Shown here: piece after piece, positions 8,284 to 17,488 of the stretch
Numbering within the stretch: position 1 is the stretch's first letter
Layout of the letters: each line of letters opens with the position of its first letter
NCBI GenBank assembly: GCA_039029395.1
Contig: JBCCGG010000007.1
Span: forward strand, 62,001 to 126,000
Origin: JBCCGG01 sp039029395
GTDB taxonomy: Bacteria > Pseudomonadota > Alphaproteobacteria > Kiloniellales > JAKSDN01
Direction of reading: 5' to 3'
Length of the DNA: 64,000 bases
Notes under the pieces: generated by a model
Databases searched by the model: none
What the model was told of the DNA's origin: nothing
Seen by the model: the letters and a program-made list of their open reading frames with translations, nothing else
Translations under genes and position numbers: made by a program

Positions 8284-9717
8284 ATGACTCCGCCGGACAG
8301 ATCAGAGCCTCAGCCGCTCGCGGTGCGCGAGATCGCCTATAGCGATCCTTTGGCGACTTTTGCCGCGCTCGCCGAGTGGCCCTACGCTGTCTTTCTGGAC
8401 AGCGCCCAGGTGCTCGAACGACTCGGGCGCTATTCCTTCATCGCCGCCGACCCTTTCCGCACCTTGGTCAGCAAGAACGGGCGCAGCACCCTGGACGGGC
8501 GCGCCGTGGACGGCGATCCCCTCGACATTCTGTCCGAGCAGCTGGCCCGCCACCCGATTGCGGCCCAACCGGAGCTGCCGCCGTTCCAAGGAGGTGCGGC
8601 CGGGCTGTTCAGCTATGATCTGGGCCGACGCTTGGAGACGCTGCCGCCGCCGCGCCTCGACGACATGGGCTTTCCAGACCTGGCCATCGCCTTCTACGAC
8701 ACATTGGTTGCCTTCGATCACCATAAGGAACAGGCCTGGATCCTCGCCTCAGGCTACCCGGCCAACGACAACGCCGACCGGCGGGCGCGGGCCGAATCTC
8801 GCATCGAACATTTCCACGATGCCATTTTATCTTTCAGTAATAACGGTATAGAGAGCCCTTCCGAAGCATCTTCAGAGATCAACATTCAGGCCAACTTCAC
8901 GCCGGGCGCCTACCAGACGGCGGTTCAGAGGGTAATCGACTACATCCTGGCCGGCGATATCTTCCAGGCCAATCTGTCTCAGCGCTTCGAAGCGGACCTG
9001 CCGGCGGGCTGGAGCGGCTTCGACCTTTACCAGCAGCTGCGCCGGATCAATCCGGCGCCTTTCGCGGCCTACCTTAAGTTCGCCGAGACCGAAATCGTGA
9101 GCTCCTCGCCCGAGCGCTTTCTCAAAGTGCGCGACCGCCGCGTGGAGACCCGCCCGATCAAGGGCACCCGACCGCGCGGCGCGACCGCGGCCGAGGACGA
9201 CCGCCTGGCGCTCGAGCTCTTGGCCAGCTAGAAGGACCGGGCCGAGAACGTCATGATCGTCGACCTGCTGCGCAACGATCTCTCACGCGTCTGCCGGGAC
9301 GACAGCGTCCAAGTGCCGGAGCTTTGCGTGCTCGAGACCTACCCGACGGTCTACCATCTGGTCTCCACGGTGGTCGGCGAATTGGCACCAAACCGGTCAG
9401 CGGTCGACTTGCTGAGGGCCTGCTTTCCAGGCGGCTCGATCACCGGCGCCCCGAAGATTCGCGCCATGGAGATCATCGCGGAGCTGGAGCCGACCCAGCG
9501 CGGGCCCTATTGTGGAGCGATCGGCTATCTGGGCTTTGACGGCGCCATGGACAGCAACATCCTGATCCGCACCTACGCGATCAAGGACCGCCGGGTGACA
9601 TTCCAGGCCGGCGGCGGGATCGTCGCCGATTCCGATCCGGCGGCCGAGTATCAGGAGACCCTGGACAAGGCGCGCGCCTTGAGGGAAGCACTGGCGCCGG
9701 GGGGCGGCGCGTCATGA
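8284..9717 (+). pseudogene. pabB: Aminodeoxychorismate synthase component I, interrupted by one in-frame TAG
   Basis: PabB with PabA converts chorismate to aminodeoxychorismate for pABA. The 477-position frame matches PabB throughout: FLDSAQ...LGRYSFIAADPF, FQGGAAGLFSYDLGR, GDIFQANLSQRFEA, SSSPERFLKV, RPIKGTRPRG, then after the stop KDRAENVMIVDLLRNDLSRV, FPGGSITGAPKIRAMEII and QAGGGIVADSDP. The only defect is TAG at 9229-9231 (codon 316), where relatives have a sense codon directly before KDRAEN; one base change from GAG or AAG explains it. The frame downstream is otherwise fully intact, so this is a very recent mutation, a sequencing error or readthrough. Its end overlaps pabA by 4 bp. Confidence 0.9.
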
Positions 9718-10310
9718 TCCTGGTGATCGACAACTACGACTCATTCGTCCACAACCTGGCACGCTACTTCCGCGAGGTGGGGTGGGCCACCGAAGTGCAC
9801 CGCAATGACGCTTTGGCCTTGGCCGACGTCGAGGCCATGTCGCCGAGCCACATCGCGATCTCGCCTGGACCCTGCGCGCCCGATCAGGCCGGATTCTCGG
9901 TCGCCCTGGTCGAGCGCTTCGGCGCGTCGATCCCGATCCTCGGGGTATGTCTCGGCCATCAATGCATCGGACAGGCTTATGGCGGGCGCATCGTGCCGGC
10001 GCGCCGGCCCATGCACGGCAAAGCCTGCCAAATCGAACACGGCGGCCAAGATCTTTTTGCCGCCCTGCCGAGCCCCTTGCGGGTCGGGCGCTATCACTCC
10101 CTGGTGGTCGAGCCCGAGAGCTTGCCGGGCGAGCTGGAAGTCACCGCATTGAGCGAGCAGGGCGAGATCATGGCCCTGCGCCATCGGCACCACCCGGTGC
10201 TCGGCGTGCAGTTTCATCCGGAATCTGTGCTCACCGAGCACGGCTACACCCTGTTGGAAAACTTCCTCCGGCGCCGCCCTGCCCGCACCGCCGACTGGAC
10301 GGCGGCATGA
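9714..10310 (+). CDS. pabA: Aminodeoxychorismate/anthranilate synthase glutamine amidotransferase
   Basis: The 198-aa class I glutaminase supplies ammonia to PabB. The nucleophile Cys79 lies in ILGVCLGHQCIG, and the catalytic His-Glu pair lies in LGVQFHPES; the N-terminus MILVIDNYDSFVHNL is standard. The gene sits between pabB and pabC with 4-bp overlaps on both sides. Such subunits can also serve anthranilate synthase, but the neighbours indicate pABA formation. Confidence 0.93.
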   Translation: MILVIDNYDSFVHNLARYFREVGWATEVHRNDALALADVEAMSPSHIAISPGPCAPDQAGFSVALVERFGASIPILGVCLGHQCIGQAYGGRIVPARRPMHGKACQIEHGGQDLFAALPSPLRVGRYHSLVVEPESLPGELEVTALSEQGEIMALRHRHHPVLGVQFHPESVLTEHGYTLLENFLRRRPARTADWTAA

Positions 10311-11131
10311 TCTTTCTGAACGGGCGCTTGGTGCCACCGGACGAGGTCACGATCGACCCGGCCGACCGTGGCTTGCTGCTTGGCGACGGCCTTTTCGAGA
10401 CCCTGCGCTGTGAGGCCGGCGCCGCCGTTGGGCTCGACGCCCATCTGGCGCGCATGAGCGAAGGTGCCGCGGCGCTTGCAATCCCCTTCTCAAAAGATGA
10501 CGGAGATCTAGGCAAAGCGATCCCGATGCTCCTAAAAGCCAACGGCCTGGACCGAGGCGCCGCCGCGCTGCGCATAACGCTCACCCGGGGGCCTGGGCCA
10601 CGGGGCTTGCTGCCGCCCGAGTCGCCCCGCCCGACTTTGATGATGACCGCCGCGCCGCTGACCATGATCGACCAGCCGGCCACAGCCTGCATCGCCAAGG
10701 TTCGACGTAACGAGCACTCGCCGACCTCGCGGCACAAGACGCTTGGGTACTTGGACAACATTCTGGCCCGGAGGGAAGCCGAGGCCCAAGGCAAGGACGA
10801 GGCGATCCTGCTCAACACCGCCGGCCGATTGGCCTGCGCCACGGCCGCGAACCTCTTTCTGGTGCGCGGCCGCAGCCTCTTCACGCCACCCGCCACCGAG
10901 GGCGTTCTTCCCGGTATCACGCGCGCCGAGGTCATCGACCGTGGGTCAGAGCTCGATCTCACCGTGATTGAAGCATCACTTGAGAAAAATATGATAACTA
11001 CCTGTGATGAAATATTTCTAACCAACAGCCTTATGGTCGTTCGGCCGCTGCTTAGTGTGGACGGCAAGGCAATCGGCGACGGCCGGCCCGGCCCCGTGAC
11101 CGAAGCCGTCGGCGCCGCGTTGAAGTCCTAA
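10307..11131 (+). CDS. pabC: Aminotransferase class IV, aminodeoxychorismate lyase-like
   Basis: This PLP enzyme (274 aa) would remove pyruvate from aminodeoxychorismate to give pABA. The PLP lysine is Lys144 in TSRHKTLGYLDNI; the family N-terminus is FLNGRLVPPDEVTIDPADRG and the C-terminal block is ATAANLFLVRG...PGITR. Class IV also contains branched-chain and D-amino-acid aminotransferases, but ATGA overlap with pabA makes the lyase the best call. pABA made here is also the substrate of the beta-RFAP synthase encoded at 11638. Confidence 0.88.
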   Translation: MIFLNGRLVPPDEVTIDPADRGLLLGDGLFETLRCEAGAAVGLDAHLARMSEGAAALAIPFSKDDGDLGKAIPMLLKANGLDRGAAALRITLTRGPGPRGLLPPESPRPTLMMTAAPLTMIDQPATACIAKVRRNEHSPTSRHKTLGYLDNILARREAEAQGKDEAILLNTAGRLACATAANLFLVRGRSLFTPPATEGVLPGITRAEVIDRGSELDLTVIEASLEKNMITTCDEIFLTNSLMVVRPLLSVDGKAIGDGRPGPVTEAVGAALKS

Positions 11132-11136
11132 AGACC

Positions 11137-11517
11137 CTACTTGTCGTACTTGATGTAGGCGAAGCGCGGATCGGTCGGCGTGCCTTCCAAAGCGCCGCCC
11201 TCGAGTCCCGGCTGCCAGGCAACCACCTCCTCGATCTTGCGGGCCAGCTCGAAATCCTTGTCGGTCACGCCTTTCGCGGCATGGTTCATCAGACGCACCT
11301 CGACCCAGGCATAGGACGCCGTAATGTCCGGATGATGGAAAGCGGCCTCGGCCAGGTGACCGACGGTGTTGATCACCATCAGCGTGCCTTTCCAGCTGCT
11401 GGTCTTGTACTTGCGCCGGATCCAGCCCTTTTCCAGATACCAATGGGGCAGCTCGGAGGCGAGGCGGGCCTCGATCTCGTCGTCGCTGTAGGTCCGTTCC
11501 TTGGCTCTTTCGCTCAT
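11137..11517 (-). CDS. Pterin-4a-carbinolamine dehydratase family protein
   Basis: This 126-aa protein resembles the PCD/DCoH fold, with WYLEKGWIRRKYKTSSWKG, AEAAFHHPDI (the conserved His-His-Pro of the family) and VEVRLMNHAAKGVTDKDFELA. PCD dehydrates pterin carbinolamines; in this pterin cluster a role in H4MPT pterin chemistry is plausible but unproven. It converges on pabC with 5 bp between stops and is divergent from the RFAP synthase gene, sharing a 120-bp intergenic region with a GACACC-GT-GGTGTC palindrome (11538-11551). Confidence 0.85.
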   Translation of the reverse strand: MSERAKERTYSDDEIEARLASELPHWYLEKGWIRRKYKTSSWKGTLMVINTVGHLAEAAFHHPDITASYAWVEVRLMNHAAKGVTDKDFELARKIEEVVAWQPGLEGGALEGTPTDPRFAYIKYDK

Positions 11518-11537
11518 TGATTTCCGTCTTCGAGTTT

Positions 11538-11551
11538 GACACCGTGGTGTC
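11538..11551. promoter_or_regulatory. Palindrome in the divergent region between the PCD gene and RFAP synthase
   Basis: GACACC-GT-GGTGTC is a perfect 6-2-6 inverted repeat. A TTGACA at 11536-11541 overlaps its left arm, but no convincing -10 box follows at the right distance. It could be an operator for either divergent gene. Confidence 0.3.
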
Positions 11552-11637
11552 GGTTTGAATTGGGTCTGCCAGATTATGGGAACTGCAGGGCGTGAGCAAC
11601 CAAGCAGGCGGTGCGGGTCGCGCGCGCTAGCGGCCCC

Positions 11638-12624
11638 ATGAGACTACCCCGTCACAGCGCCGTTCGGGTCACCGTGCCGGCCCGCCTGCACCTGGGATTC
11701 CTCGATCTCGAGGGCGGCCTCGGCCGGCGTTACGGTAGCCTCGGCATCACCTTGGACGGGCCTTCGACCCGGCTTTACCTGAGACCAGCGGCGGGCCCCT
11801 CCACCAGCGGACCCGACTGCGAGCGGGCCCAGGCATATCTCCTGCGCCTGGTCGAGGACTTCGGCCTGAACGAGGATCTAGAGCTGACCATTGAACAGGC
11901 GATTCCGGCGCATGCCGGGCTCGGCTCCGGCACCCAGCTCGCTCTGGCAGTTGGTCACGCGGTCGAGCGTCTCTTCGCGCTGGGCCTTTCAGCAACTGAG
12001 CTCGCCAACCGGCTCGACCGGGGTGCGCGCTCCGGCATTGGGCTAGGTGCCTTCACCCAAGGCGGGGTCCTTCTCGATGGCGGCCGAGGCGCCCTGGATG
12101 AACCACCGCCGATCATAAGTCGGTTTGATTTTCCAAATGATTGGAGAATCTTTTTAATCTACGACCACAGCAACCTCGGTGTTCATGGGCCGGCCGAACT
12201 CGAGGCCTTTCAGGCCTTGCCGCCCTTCCCCGCCGAGGCCGCAGCGGGTCTCTGTCGTCTGGTCTTGATGATGATCCTGCCGGCCCTGGCGGAGCGCGAT
12301 CTAGGCCGCTTCGGAGCTGGGATTAGCGAGCTGCAGCGGGTCGTCGGCGACCACTTCGCGCCGGCCCAGGGCGGCCGCTTCGCGAGCCCGGGGGTGAGCG
12401 AGGTGCTGACCTGGCTCGAGGCCGAGGGTACCGTGGGTATCGGTCAATCGTCTTGGGGGCCGACCGGATTTGCACTTTGCTCCTCCGAGCAGGTCGGGCT
12501 GCAACGGCTCGAGCAGGCACTCGCGCGTTGGCCGGACACCAGCGGCCTGCGCTTCGATCTGCACCGGGGCCGCAATCGCGGCGCGGAGAGCGAGGTTACG
12601 GAAGCGGTCCGCGCGGCGCCCTAA
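11638..12624 (+). CDS. Beta-ribofuranosylaminobenzene 5'-phosphate synthase (RFAP synthase)
   Basis: This GHMP-kinase-fold enzyme (328 aa) joins pABA and PRPP with loss of CO2, the committed step to H4MPT. The N-terminus VTVPARLHLGFLDLEGGLGRRYGS and the glycine-rich AHAGLGSGTQLALAVGHA phosphate loop are diagnostic; RSGIGLGAFTQGGVLLDGG and GIGQSSWGPTGFAL follow. ATG at 11638 is chosen over an upstream GTG at 11611. The adjacent pab genes make its aromatic substrate. Confidence 0.93.
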   Translation: MRLPRHSAVRVTVPARLHLGFLDLEGGLGRRYGSLGITLDGPSTRLYLRPAAGPSTSGPDCERAQAYLLRLVEDFGLNEDLELTIEQAIPAHAGLGSGTQLALAVGHAVERLFALGLSATELANRLDRGARSGIGLGAFTQGGVLLDGGRGALDEPPPIISRFDFPNDWRIFLIYDHSNLGVHGPAELEAFQALPPFPAEAAAGLCRLVLMMILPALAERDLGRFGAGISELQRVVGDHFAPAQGGRFASPGVSEVLTWLEAEGTVGIGQSSWGPTGFALCSSEQVGLQRLEQALARWPDTSGLRFDLHRGRNRGAESEVTEAVRAAP

Positions 12625-12660
12625 GGGGCCCGGCAGGGAGCAACGAAAGGGGGATCGATT

Positions 12661-13560
12661 ATGGCGGAACGGGCACAGATACTGCACCTCTTCTCGCCCC
12701 TGAAGCACGCCAGTCCCTTCGACATCAACATGGCGCTCGATGCCGGTTTCGACCACGTGGTGCCTTACACCAATGTCGAGCTCGCCGAGGTCGCCGGATT
12801 GGTCCAGGACGCGATCTTCTCGCGCGGGCCCAAAGGCGTGAAGCGCACCGGCGTGTTCATCGGCGGGCGCAACGCCATTGAGGCGCTCGACATGCTGGAG
12901 ACTGCCCGAAAGGCCATGTTCCCGCCATTCCAAATGTCGGTATTCGCCGACCCGGCCGGCTCTTTCACGACCGCCGCGGCGCTGGTCGCCTGTGTCGAGA
13001 AGCATCTCCTGGCGTCATTCCAGGCGACCTTGAAGATGCGCCGGGTGGTGGTCTTCGGTGCAACCGGCGTGGTTGGCTTCGCGGCTGGAGTGATTGCCGG
13101 CTTGGAGGGCGCGGAGGTCACTCTGGTGGGCTACGACGGGCCGGCCCGAGTGGAGAAGGCGGCGGCCGATGCCAAAGAACGCTTCGAGGTCGCCTTAAGC
13201 TTCGCCGACGGCAGCTCGGATGACCTCAAGGCGGAACTGGTGAAGGGCGCCGAGGTGATCATATCGGCGGGGCGCGCCGGGCTGCAGGTGCTCTCGAAGG
13301 ACCAGCTTGCCGGTGCCGCCGAGCTGCGGGTCGCCGCCGACGTCAACGCCGTGCCGCCGGCCGGCATCGAGGGGCTTGGTGTGCAGGACGACGGCGCGCC
13401 GCTCGAGGGAACTCCGGCGCTCGGCATCGGCCCCTTGGCGGTCGGCAACGTGAAATACCAAGTCGAGTCCGGGCTCTTTCAGCGCATGATCGAGTCCGAC
13501 GAGCCGTTGTTCCTGGATTTTCGCGATGCCTTCGCAGCGGCCCGCTCAGTCATCGCCTGA
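12661..13560 (+). CDS. mtdB: NAD(P)-dependent methylene-H4MPT dehydrogenase
   Basis: MtdB oxidises methylene-H4MPT to methenyl-H4MPT in the cytoplasm. The 299-aa protein begins LHLFSPLKHASPFDINMA, shows MDAGFDHV-like ALDAGFDHVVPYTNV, FIGGRNAIEALDML and the nucleotide-binding VVVFGATGVVGFAAGVIAGLEGA. An AAAGGGGG ribosome binding site precedes the ATG. The downstream ATP-grasp gene starts 35 bp before its stop, in another frame. Confidence 0.95.
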   Translation: MAERAQILHLFSPLKHASPFDINMALDAGFDHVVPYTNVELAEVAGLVQDAIFSRGPKGVKRTGVFIGGRNAIEALDMLETARKAMFPPFQMSVFADPAGSFTTAAALVACVEKHLLASFQATLKMRRVVVFGATGVVGFAAGVIAGLEGAEVTLVGYDGPARVEKAAADAKERFEVALSFADGSSDDLKAELVKGAEVIISAGRAGLQVLSKDQLAGAAELRVAADVNAVPPAGIEGLGVQDDGAPLEGTPALGIGPLAVGNVKYQVESGLFQRMIESDEPLFLDFRDAFAAARSVIA

Positions 13561-14722
13561 GGCGCCCACGGTACTGGTCGCCGGGCTCTCTGCCCGCGCC
13601 CTGGCCGCCGCCGCCCGACGAGCGGGCTTCCGCGCGCTCGCGGTCGATCTCTTCGGCGACCAGGACACCCGAGCCTTGGCCTGGCGTAGCCGGCGCGTGG
13701 CCGGCTCGATTGGGACGGGGTTCGACGGCGCGGCTTTGATCGAGAGCTTGGACAGGCTCTCGGCCGAGGCCGGTGACACGCCGCTCGGTCTGGTCGCCGG
13801 CGCCGGCCTGGAGGCCCGCCCGGAACTGCTGGCCCGGCTCGACGCACGCTATGGCCTGGTCGGCAACGGGGCGGACCAGGTGCGGCGGGTCAAGGACCCG
13901 GCCAGCTTCTTCTCCTTGCTCGCGCGCCTCTCGATCCCTCATCCCGAGACCCGCTTCAACCCACCGCCCACGCGCCGCGGCTGGCTGACCAAGCGCATCG
14001 GCGCCTCGGGCGGCGGCCACGTGAAAGCCCTGGGCGACAGGGCGAACGGCGCCGAGCACTACTTTCAGCGTCGAGTGCGTGGTCGGCCGATCTCCGCTTG
14101 CTTTCTGGCCGATGGCCAGCGCACACGGCTGCTCGGGTTCAGCAAGCAGTGGGCTGCGCCCGCCGGCCCGCGCGCGCCCTTCCGCTTCGGCGGCCTGGCT
14201 CAACCCGCGGAGCTGCCCGACGGCCAGGCATCGGAAATGGCCGAGGTGGTCGCGCGCCTGGTGCCCGAAATCGGCCTGCGCGGACTCAACAGCGCCGATT
14301 TTCTTGTCCGCGCCCGAAGCTTCGACCTGCTCGAAATCAACCCACGGCCCGGGGCCAGCCTCGACATCTTCGACCGTGTGCTGGAAGCGCCACTGTTCCG
14401 GCTCCACTGCGAGGCCTCGGCCGGCACGCTTCCGGACGGTTGGCCGACGGCGTCCGAAGCCATGGCAAGCGCAGTGGTCTACGCCAACCGCCGCCTGGTC
14501 GTGCCTGCCGAACACCGTTGGCCGGCCTGGACCGCGGATCGGCCCCCGCGGGGCCAGCTGGTGGAGCGGGGCGATCCCCTGTGCAGTGTCTTGGCCAAGG
14601 GCCGTTCCGCGGCCGAGGCCGGTGCCCTAGTCAACGCCCGGGCCCGAAAGATTCTGCATGCCATGAAGCCGCCACCGAGACAGCGGCAGCCGGTGGCGGG
14701 CCGAGAAGTCGTCGCCCGATGA
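13526..14722 (+). CDS. ATP-grasp protein of the H4MPT/C1 gene cluster
   Basis: This 398-aa ATP-grasp family protein has an N-terminal Rossmann-like part (VLVAGLSARALAAAARRAGFRALAVDLFGD), a central LTKRIGASGGGHVKAL ATP-binding loop and the metal-binding LLEINPRPGASLDIFD. Homologues sit in the C1 clusters of H4MPT-using bacteria and are thought to act in H4MPT or methylofuran synthesis, probably attaching an amino acid or side-chain unit; the exact substrate is not known from sequence. The start lies inside mtdB, and the 3' end overlaps mch by 4 bp, so these genes are co-transcribed. Confidence 0.85.
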   Translation: MPSQRPAQSSPEAPTVLVAGLSARALAAAARRAGFRALAVDLFGDQDTRALAWRSRRVAGSIGTGFDGAALIESLDRLSAEAGDTPLGLVAGAGLEARPELLARLDARYGLVGNGADQVRRVKDPASFFSLLARLSIPHPETRFNPPPTRRGWLTKRIGASGGGHVKALGDRANGAEHYFQRRVRGRPISACFLADGQRTRLLGFSKQWAAPAGPRAPFRFGGLAQPAELPDGQASEMAEVVARLVPEIGLRGLNSADFLVRARSFDLLEINPRPGASLDIFDRVLEAPLFRLHCEASAGTLPDGWPTASEAMASAVVYANRRLVVPAEHRWPAWTADRPPRGQLVERGDPLCSVLAKGRSAAEAGALVNARARKILHAMKPPPRQRQPVAGREVVAR

Positions 14723-15681
14723 GTGCCTTGCCCAGCGTCAACGGACTTGCGGCACCTTTGGTCGACGCCCTGCTGCGCGACGCGGACGCGCTTGGACTCA
14801 CGGTCGATCGCAGTCATGGCTGCACACTGGTGGACGGCGGCATCGCTTGCCGCGGCGGTCTCGAGGCCGGGCGGCGCATCGCGGAAATCTGCATGGGCGG
14901 TCTCGGCCAGGTCCGGCTGGAGACGAACAGCGGCCTAGCCAACTGGCCGTGGCGCCTAACTGTGCATGCCGCCCGGCCACTGCTCGCCTGTCTCGCCAGC
15001 CAGTACGCAGGTTGGAGTCTCAGCATCGGCGAGGGCAAGGAGGCCTACTATGCCATGGGCTCGGGGCCCGGCCGGGCGCTCGCGCTTAAGGAGCCGATCT
15101 TCGAGACGCTCGACTACCGGGACCGAGCCGAGCGCACGGTCTTGGTGCTCGAGGTCGCCAAGCCACCGCCTCGAGGCTTGATCGACAAGGTGCTGCGCGA
15201 TTGCGCCGTCACGCCGGATGCGCTCACACTAATCCTGACTCCGACCGAGAGCCTGGCCGGCACAGTGCAGATCGTCGCCCGGGTGCTCGAGGTCGCCTTG
15301 CACAAGGTGCACGAGCTGGGCTTTCCGCTCCGGCAGGTGGTCGATGGCATAGGCAGCGCGCCCCTGCCGCCGCCCGCGCCGAAAATGCTGGAAGCCATGG
15401 GCCGAACCAACGACGCAATCATCTACGGCGGCACGGTACAGCTCTTTGTCGCTGGACCGGACGACGCGGCGGCGGACTTGGCGGCACGCCTGCCGAGCGG
15501 CACCTCGCCGGACTATGGCCGCCCCTTTGCTGAGATTTTCAAGGCCGCCAAGGGCGACTTCTACGCCATCGATCCCCTGTTGTTCAGTCCGGCCAAAGTG
15601 ACCGTCACGGCGCTGGAGAGCGGCCGCAGCTACCACGCGGGTTCGATCGACGAGACGCTGGTCAATCGGAGCTTCGACTGA
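14719..15681 (+). CDS. mch: Methenyl-H4MPT cyclohydrolase
   Basis: Mch hydrolyses methenyl-H4MPT to formyl-H4MPT. The 320-aa length matches the family, with LRDADALGLTV near the N-terminus, AEICMGGLGQVRLE, YYAMGSGPGRALALKEPIFE, HKVHELGFPLRQVVDGIGSAPLPPPAPK and GRTNDAIIYGGTVQLFV. It overlaps the upstream ATP-grasp gene (ATGA) and ends one base into the next ATP-grasp gene. Confidence 0.96.
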   Translation: MSALPSVNGLAAPLVDALLRDADALGLTVDRSHGCTLVDGGIACRGGLEAGRRIAEICMGGLGQVRLETNSGLANWPWRLTVHAARPLLACLASQYAGWSLSIGEGKEAYYAMGSGPGRALALKEPIFETLDYRDRAERTVLVLEVAKPPPRGLIDKVLRDCAVTPDALTLILTPTESLAGTVQIVARVLEVALHKVHELGFPLRQVVDGIGSAPLPPPAPKMLEAMGRTNDAIIYGGTVQLFVAGPDDAAADLAARLPSGTSPDYGRPFAEIFKAAKGDFYAIDPLLFSPAKVTVTALESGRSYHAGSIDETLVNRSFD

Positions 15682-16628
15682 TGGACGGCACCCAGAGGGC
15701 GCTCGGGGATCCCCGCATCGCGGTCATGGTCGACCAGGAGGACTGGCACGCGCGGCGCCTGGTCCAGGCTTTTGCTGCCCGTGGGCGCGAGGCCGTGTGC
15801 CTGTCCTTGACCGACTGCACATTCGATAGCCAGGCGACTCATGGCCTGCGCCTGCCTGGCTTCGAGAGCCGCCTGCCGGCCGGCGTCTTCGTCCGCTGCG
15901 TGCCGGGCGGCAGTTTCGAGCAGGTGACCCGGCGTCTGGGCGTGCTGCATGCCCTCGACGCGCTTGGCGTGCCTTTGTGCAACGGCCCCCGGGCAATCGA
16001 GCGCTGCGTCGACAAATCGACGACCACTTTCCGCCTACAGTCCGCCGGTCTGCCGACTCCACCGACCTGGACCTGCGAGGGGCGCGCAAGTGCGAGCGAG
16101 CTGGTCGCCGCCGAAGCCGGGCCCGCACGGCCCTTGGTGCTCAAGCCTTTGTTTGGCTCCCAAGGGCGCGGCCTGCGGCTGATCGAAAGGCCCGAAGAGC
16201 TGCCGCCTGCCGAGGAAGTCGACGGCGTCTATTACCTCCAGCGCTTCATCGCCAGCCCTGATGGGGATTGGCGCGACTGGCGGGTATTGGTCGCCGGCCG
16301 CCGGCCGGTCGCCGCCATGATGCGCCACGGTCGCCAATGGATCACCAACATGCATCAGGGCGCCGAGGCCGAGGCCGTCGCCTTGGAGCCGATCATGGCC
16401 AAGCTGGCCAGCCAAGCGCTGTCCGCGGTCGGCGCCGGCTACGGCGGCGTCGACCTGATCCGCGACCGGCACGGCGAGCTGCTTGTTTTGGAAGTCAACT
16501 CCATGCCGGCCTGGAGCGGTCTTCAGAAGGTCAGCTCCCTCGACATCACCCAAGCCCTGGCCGACAGCTTCCTGGCGGCCCTGGAGCACAGATCCGTGCC
16601 CGCCCCATGCCAAGCGGCCGCAGTCTAG
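15681..16628 (+). CDS. RimK-like ATP-grasp ligase of the C1 cluster
   Basis: This 315-aa protein has the RimK-type ATP-grasp layout: VDQEDWHARRLVQAFAARG at the N-terminus, NGPRAIERCVDKSTTTFRLQ, PLVLKPLFGSQGRGLRLI (P-loop-like lid), YYLQRFIASPDGDWRDWRVLV and LVLEVNSMPAWSGLQ metal ligands. Relatives include MptN/CofF-type enzymes that add glutamate to H4MPT or F420, so a glutamyl ligase for H4MPT or methylofuran is the leading guess. The TGATG junction with mch and 22-bp overlap with the next gene support one operon. Confidence 0.85.
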   Translation: MDGTQRALGDPRIAVMVDQEDWHARRLVQAFAARGREAVCLSLTDCTFDSQATHGLRLPGFESRLPAGVFVRCVPGGSFEQVTRRLGVLHALDALGVPLCNGPRAIERCVDKSTTTFRLQSAGLPTPPTWTCEGRASASELVAAEAGPARPLVLKPLFGSQGRGLRLIERPEELPPAEEVDGVYYLQRFIASPDGDWRDWRVLVAGRRPVAAMMRHGRQWITNMHQGAEAEAVALEPIMAKLASQALSAVGAGYGGVDLIRDRHGELLVLEVNSMPAWSGLQKVSSLDITQALADSFLAALEHRSVPAPCQAAAV

Positions 16629-17488
16629 ACCCGAGGCGTCTGGCCGTCGCCGACGCGGTTCGCGCGGCCTGTTTGGATGAGCTGCGGGCGCTCAAGCCCG
16701 GCAACGTCCACCGCCATGCCGATGGCCACGACATGTCGGTCGAGCAGTTCGAGACCAGCGCCGCGGCCCTGGCCGAAGCGGTGGCGCGGCCGGATCTCGC
16801 CCTGGGCCAGCGCATCTTCGAGGCAGTGTGCTTGACCCGCCAGCGGGTCGGCTGCAACACCAACCTGGGCATCGTTCTGCTCACCGTTCCCTTGGCCGAA
16901 GCCGCGCTGTCCTGCGAGCAAAAGGATCTGCGCGACCGCCTAGGGGCATGCCTGGCCGAGCTTACGGTAAGCGACGCCGAGTGGGTGTTTCAGGCGATCG
17001 CGCTCGCCGCCCCCGCCGGACTTGGTCAGCCGGAGCGCCACGATGTTCATCAGGCAGCCAAAGTGTCCCTGTTAGAGGCGATGGCCGAGGTAGCCGAACG
17101 GGACCTCATCGCTCGACAATATGTCACTGCCTACGAGGACATTTTCCAGATCGGTTTGCCGGCCCTTGCCACGGGATTGGCGCGTTGGGACGACCGGGAC
17201 TGGTCGACGGCCCTGGTCTACCTCTCCTTTCTGGCTGCCTTCCCGGATACCCACATCGCACGAAAACTCGGTCAGGAGACCGCCCGCCGGGTCAGCGCAG
17301 AAGCGCAAGGACTGCACATCGCCTTACGCGCGGCGAACGATCCGGAGACCTGCCGAAAGGATCTGCTCGCCTTCGACCGAGACCTCAAGGCGCAAGGGCT
17401 AAACCCCGGCACCAGCGCGGATCTCACCGTCGCGACCCTGCTGGCCGCACGGCTTGGCGACAACAATCTCCTTGCCGTGGCGAAATGA
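16607..17488 (+). CDS. Triphosphoribosyl-dephospho-CoA synthase (CitG)-like protein of the C1 cluster
   Basis: The 293-aa protein belongs to the CitG/MdcB family: RAACLDELRALKPGNVHRHADGHDM near the N-terminus, VGCNTNLGIVLLTVPLAEAA, DVHQAAKVSLLEAMAEVAERD and FPDTHIARKLG. No citrate or malonate decarboxylase gene is nearby, so the classical role is unlikely. Its consistent place between H4MPT genes suggests transfer of a ribosyl-phosphate unit in cofactor synthesis, which is an inference. The start is inside the previous ATP-grasp gene. Confidence 0.85.
   Translation: MPSGRSLDPRRLAVADAVRAACLDELRALKPGNVHRHADGHDMSVEQFETSAAALAEAVARPDLALGQRIFEAVCLTRQRVGCNTNLGIVLLTVPLAEAALSCEQKDLRDRLGACLAELTVSDAEWVFQAIALAAPAGLGQPERHDVHQAAKVSLLEAMAEVAERDLIARQYVTAYEDIFQIGLPALATGLARWDDRDWSTALVYLSFLAAFPDTHIARKLGQETARRVSAEAQGLHIALRAANDPETCRKDLLAFDRDLKAQGLNPGTSADLTVATLLAARLGDNNLLAVAK

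Noticed and set aside
9229..9231. TAG in pabB as evidence of stop-codon reassignment
   Set aside because: Several well-supported genes in the window end with TAG and stay full length, so the codon is used as a stop here.
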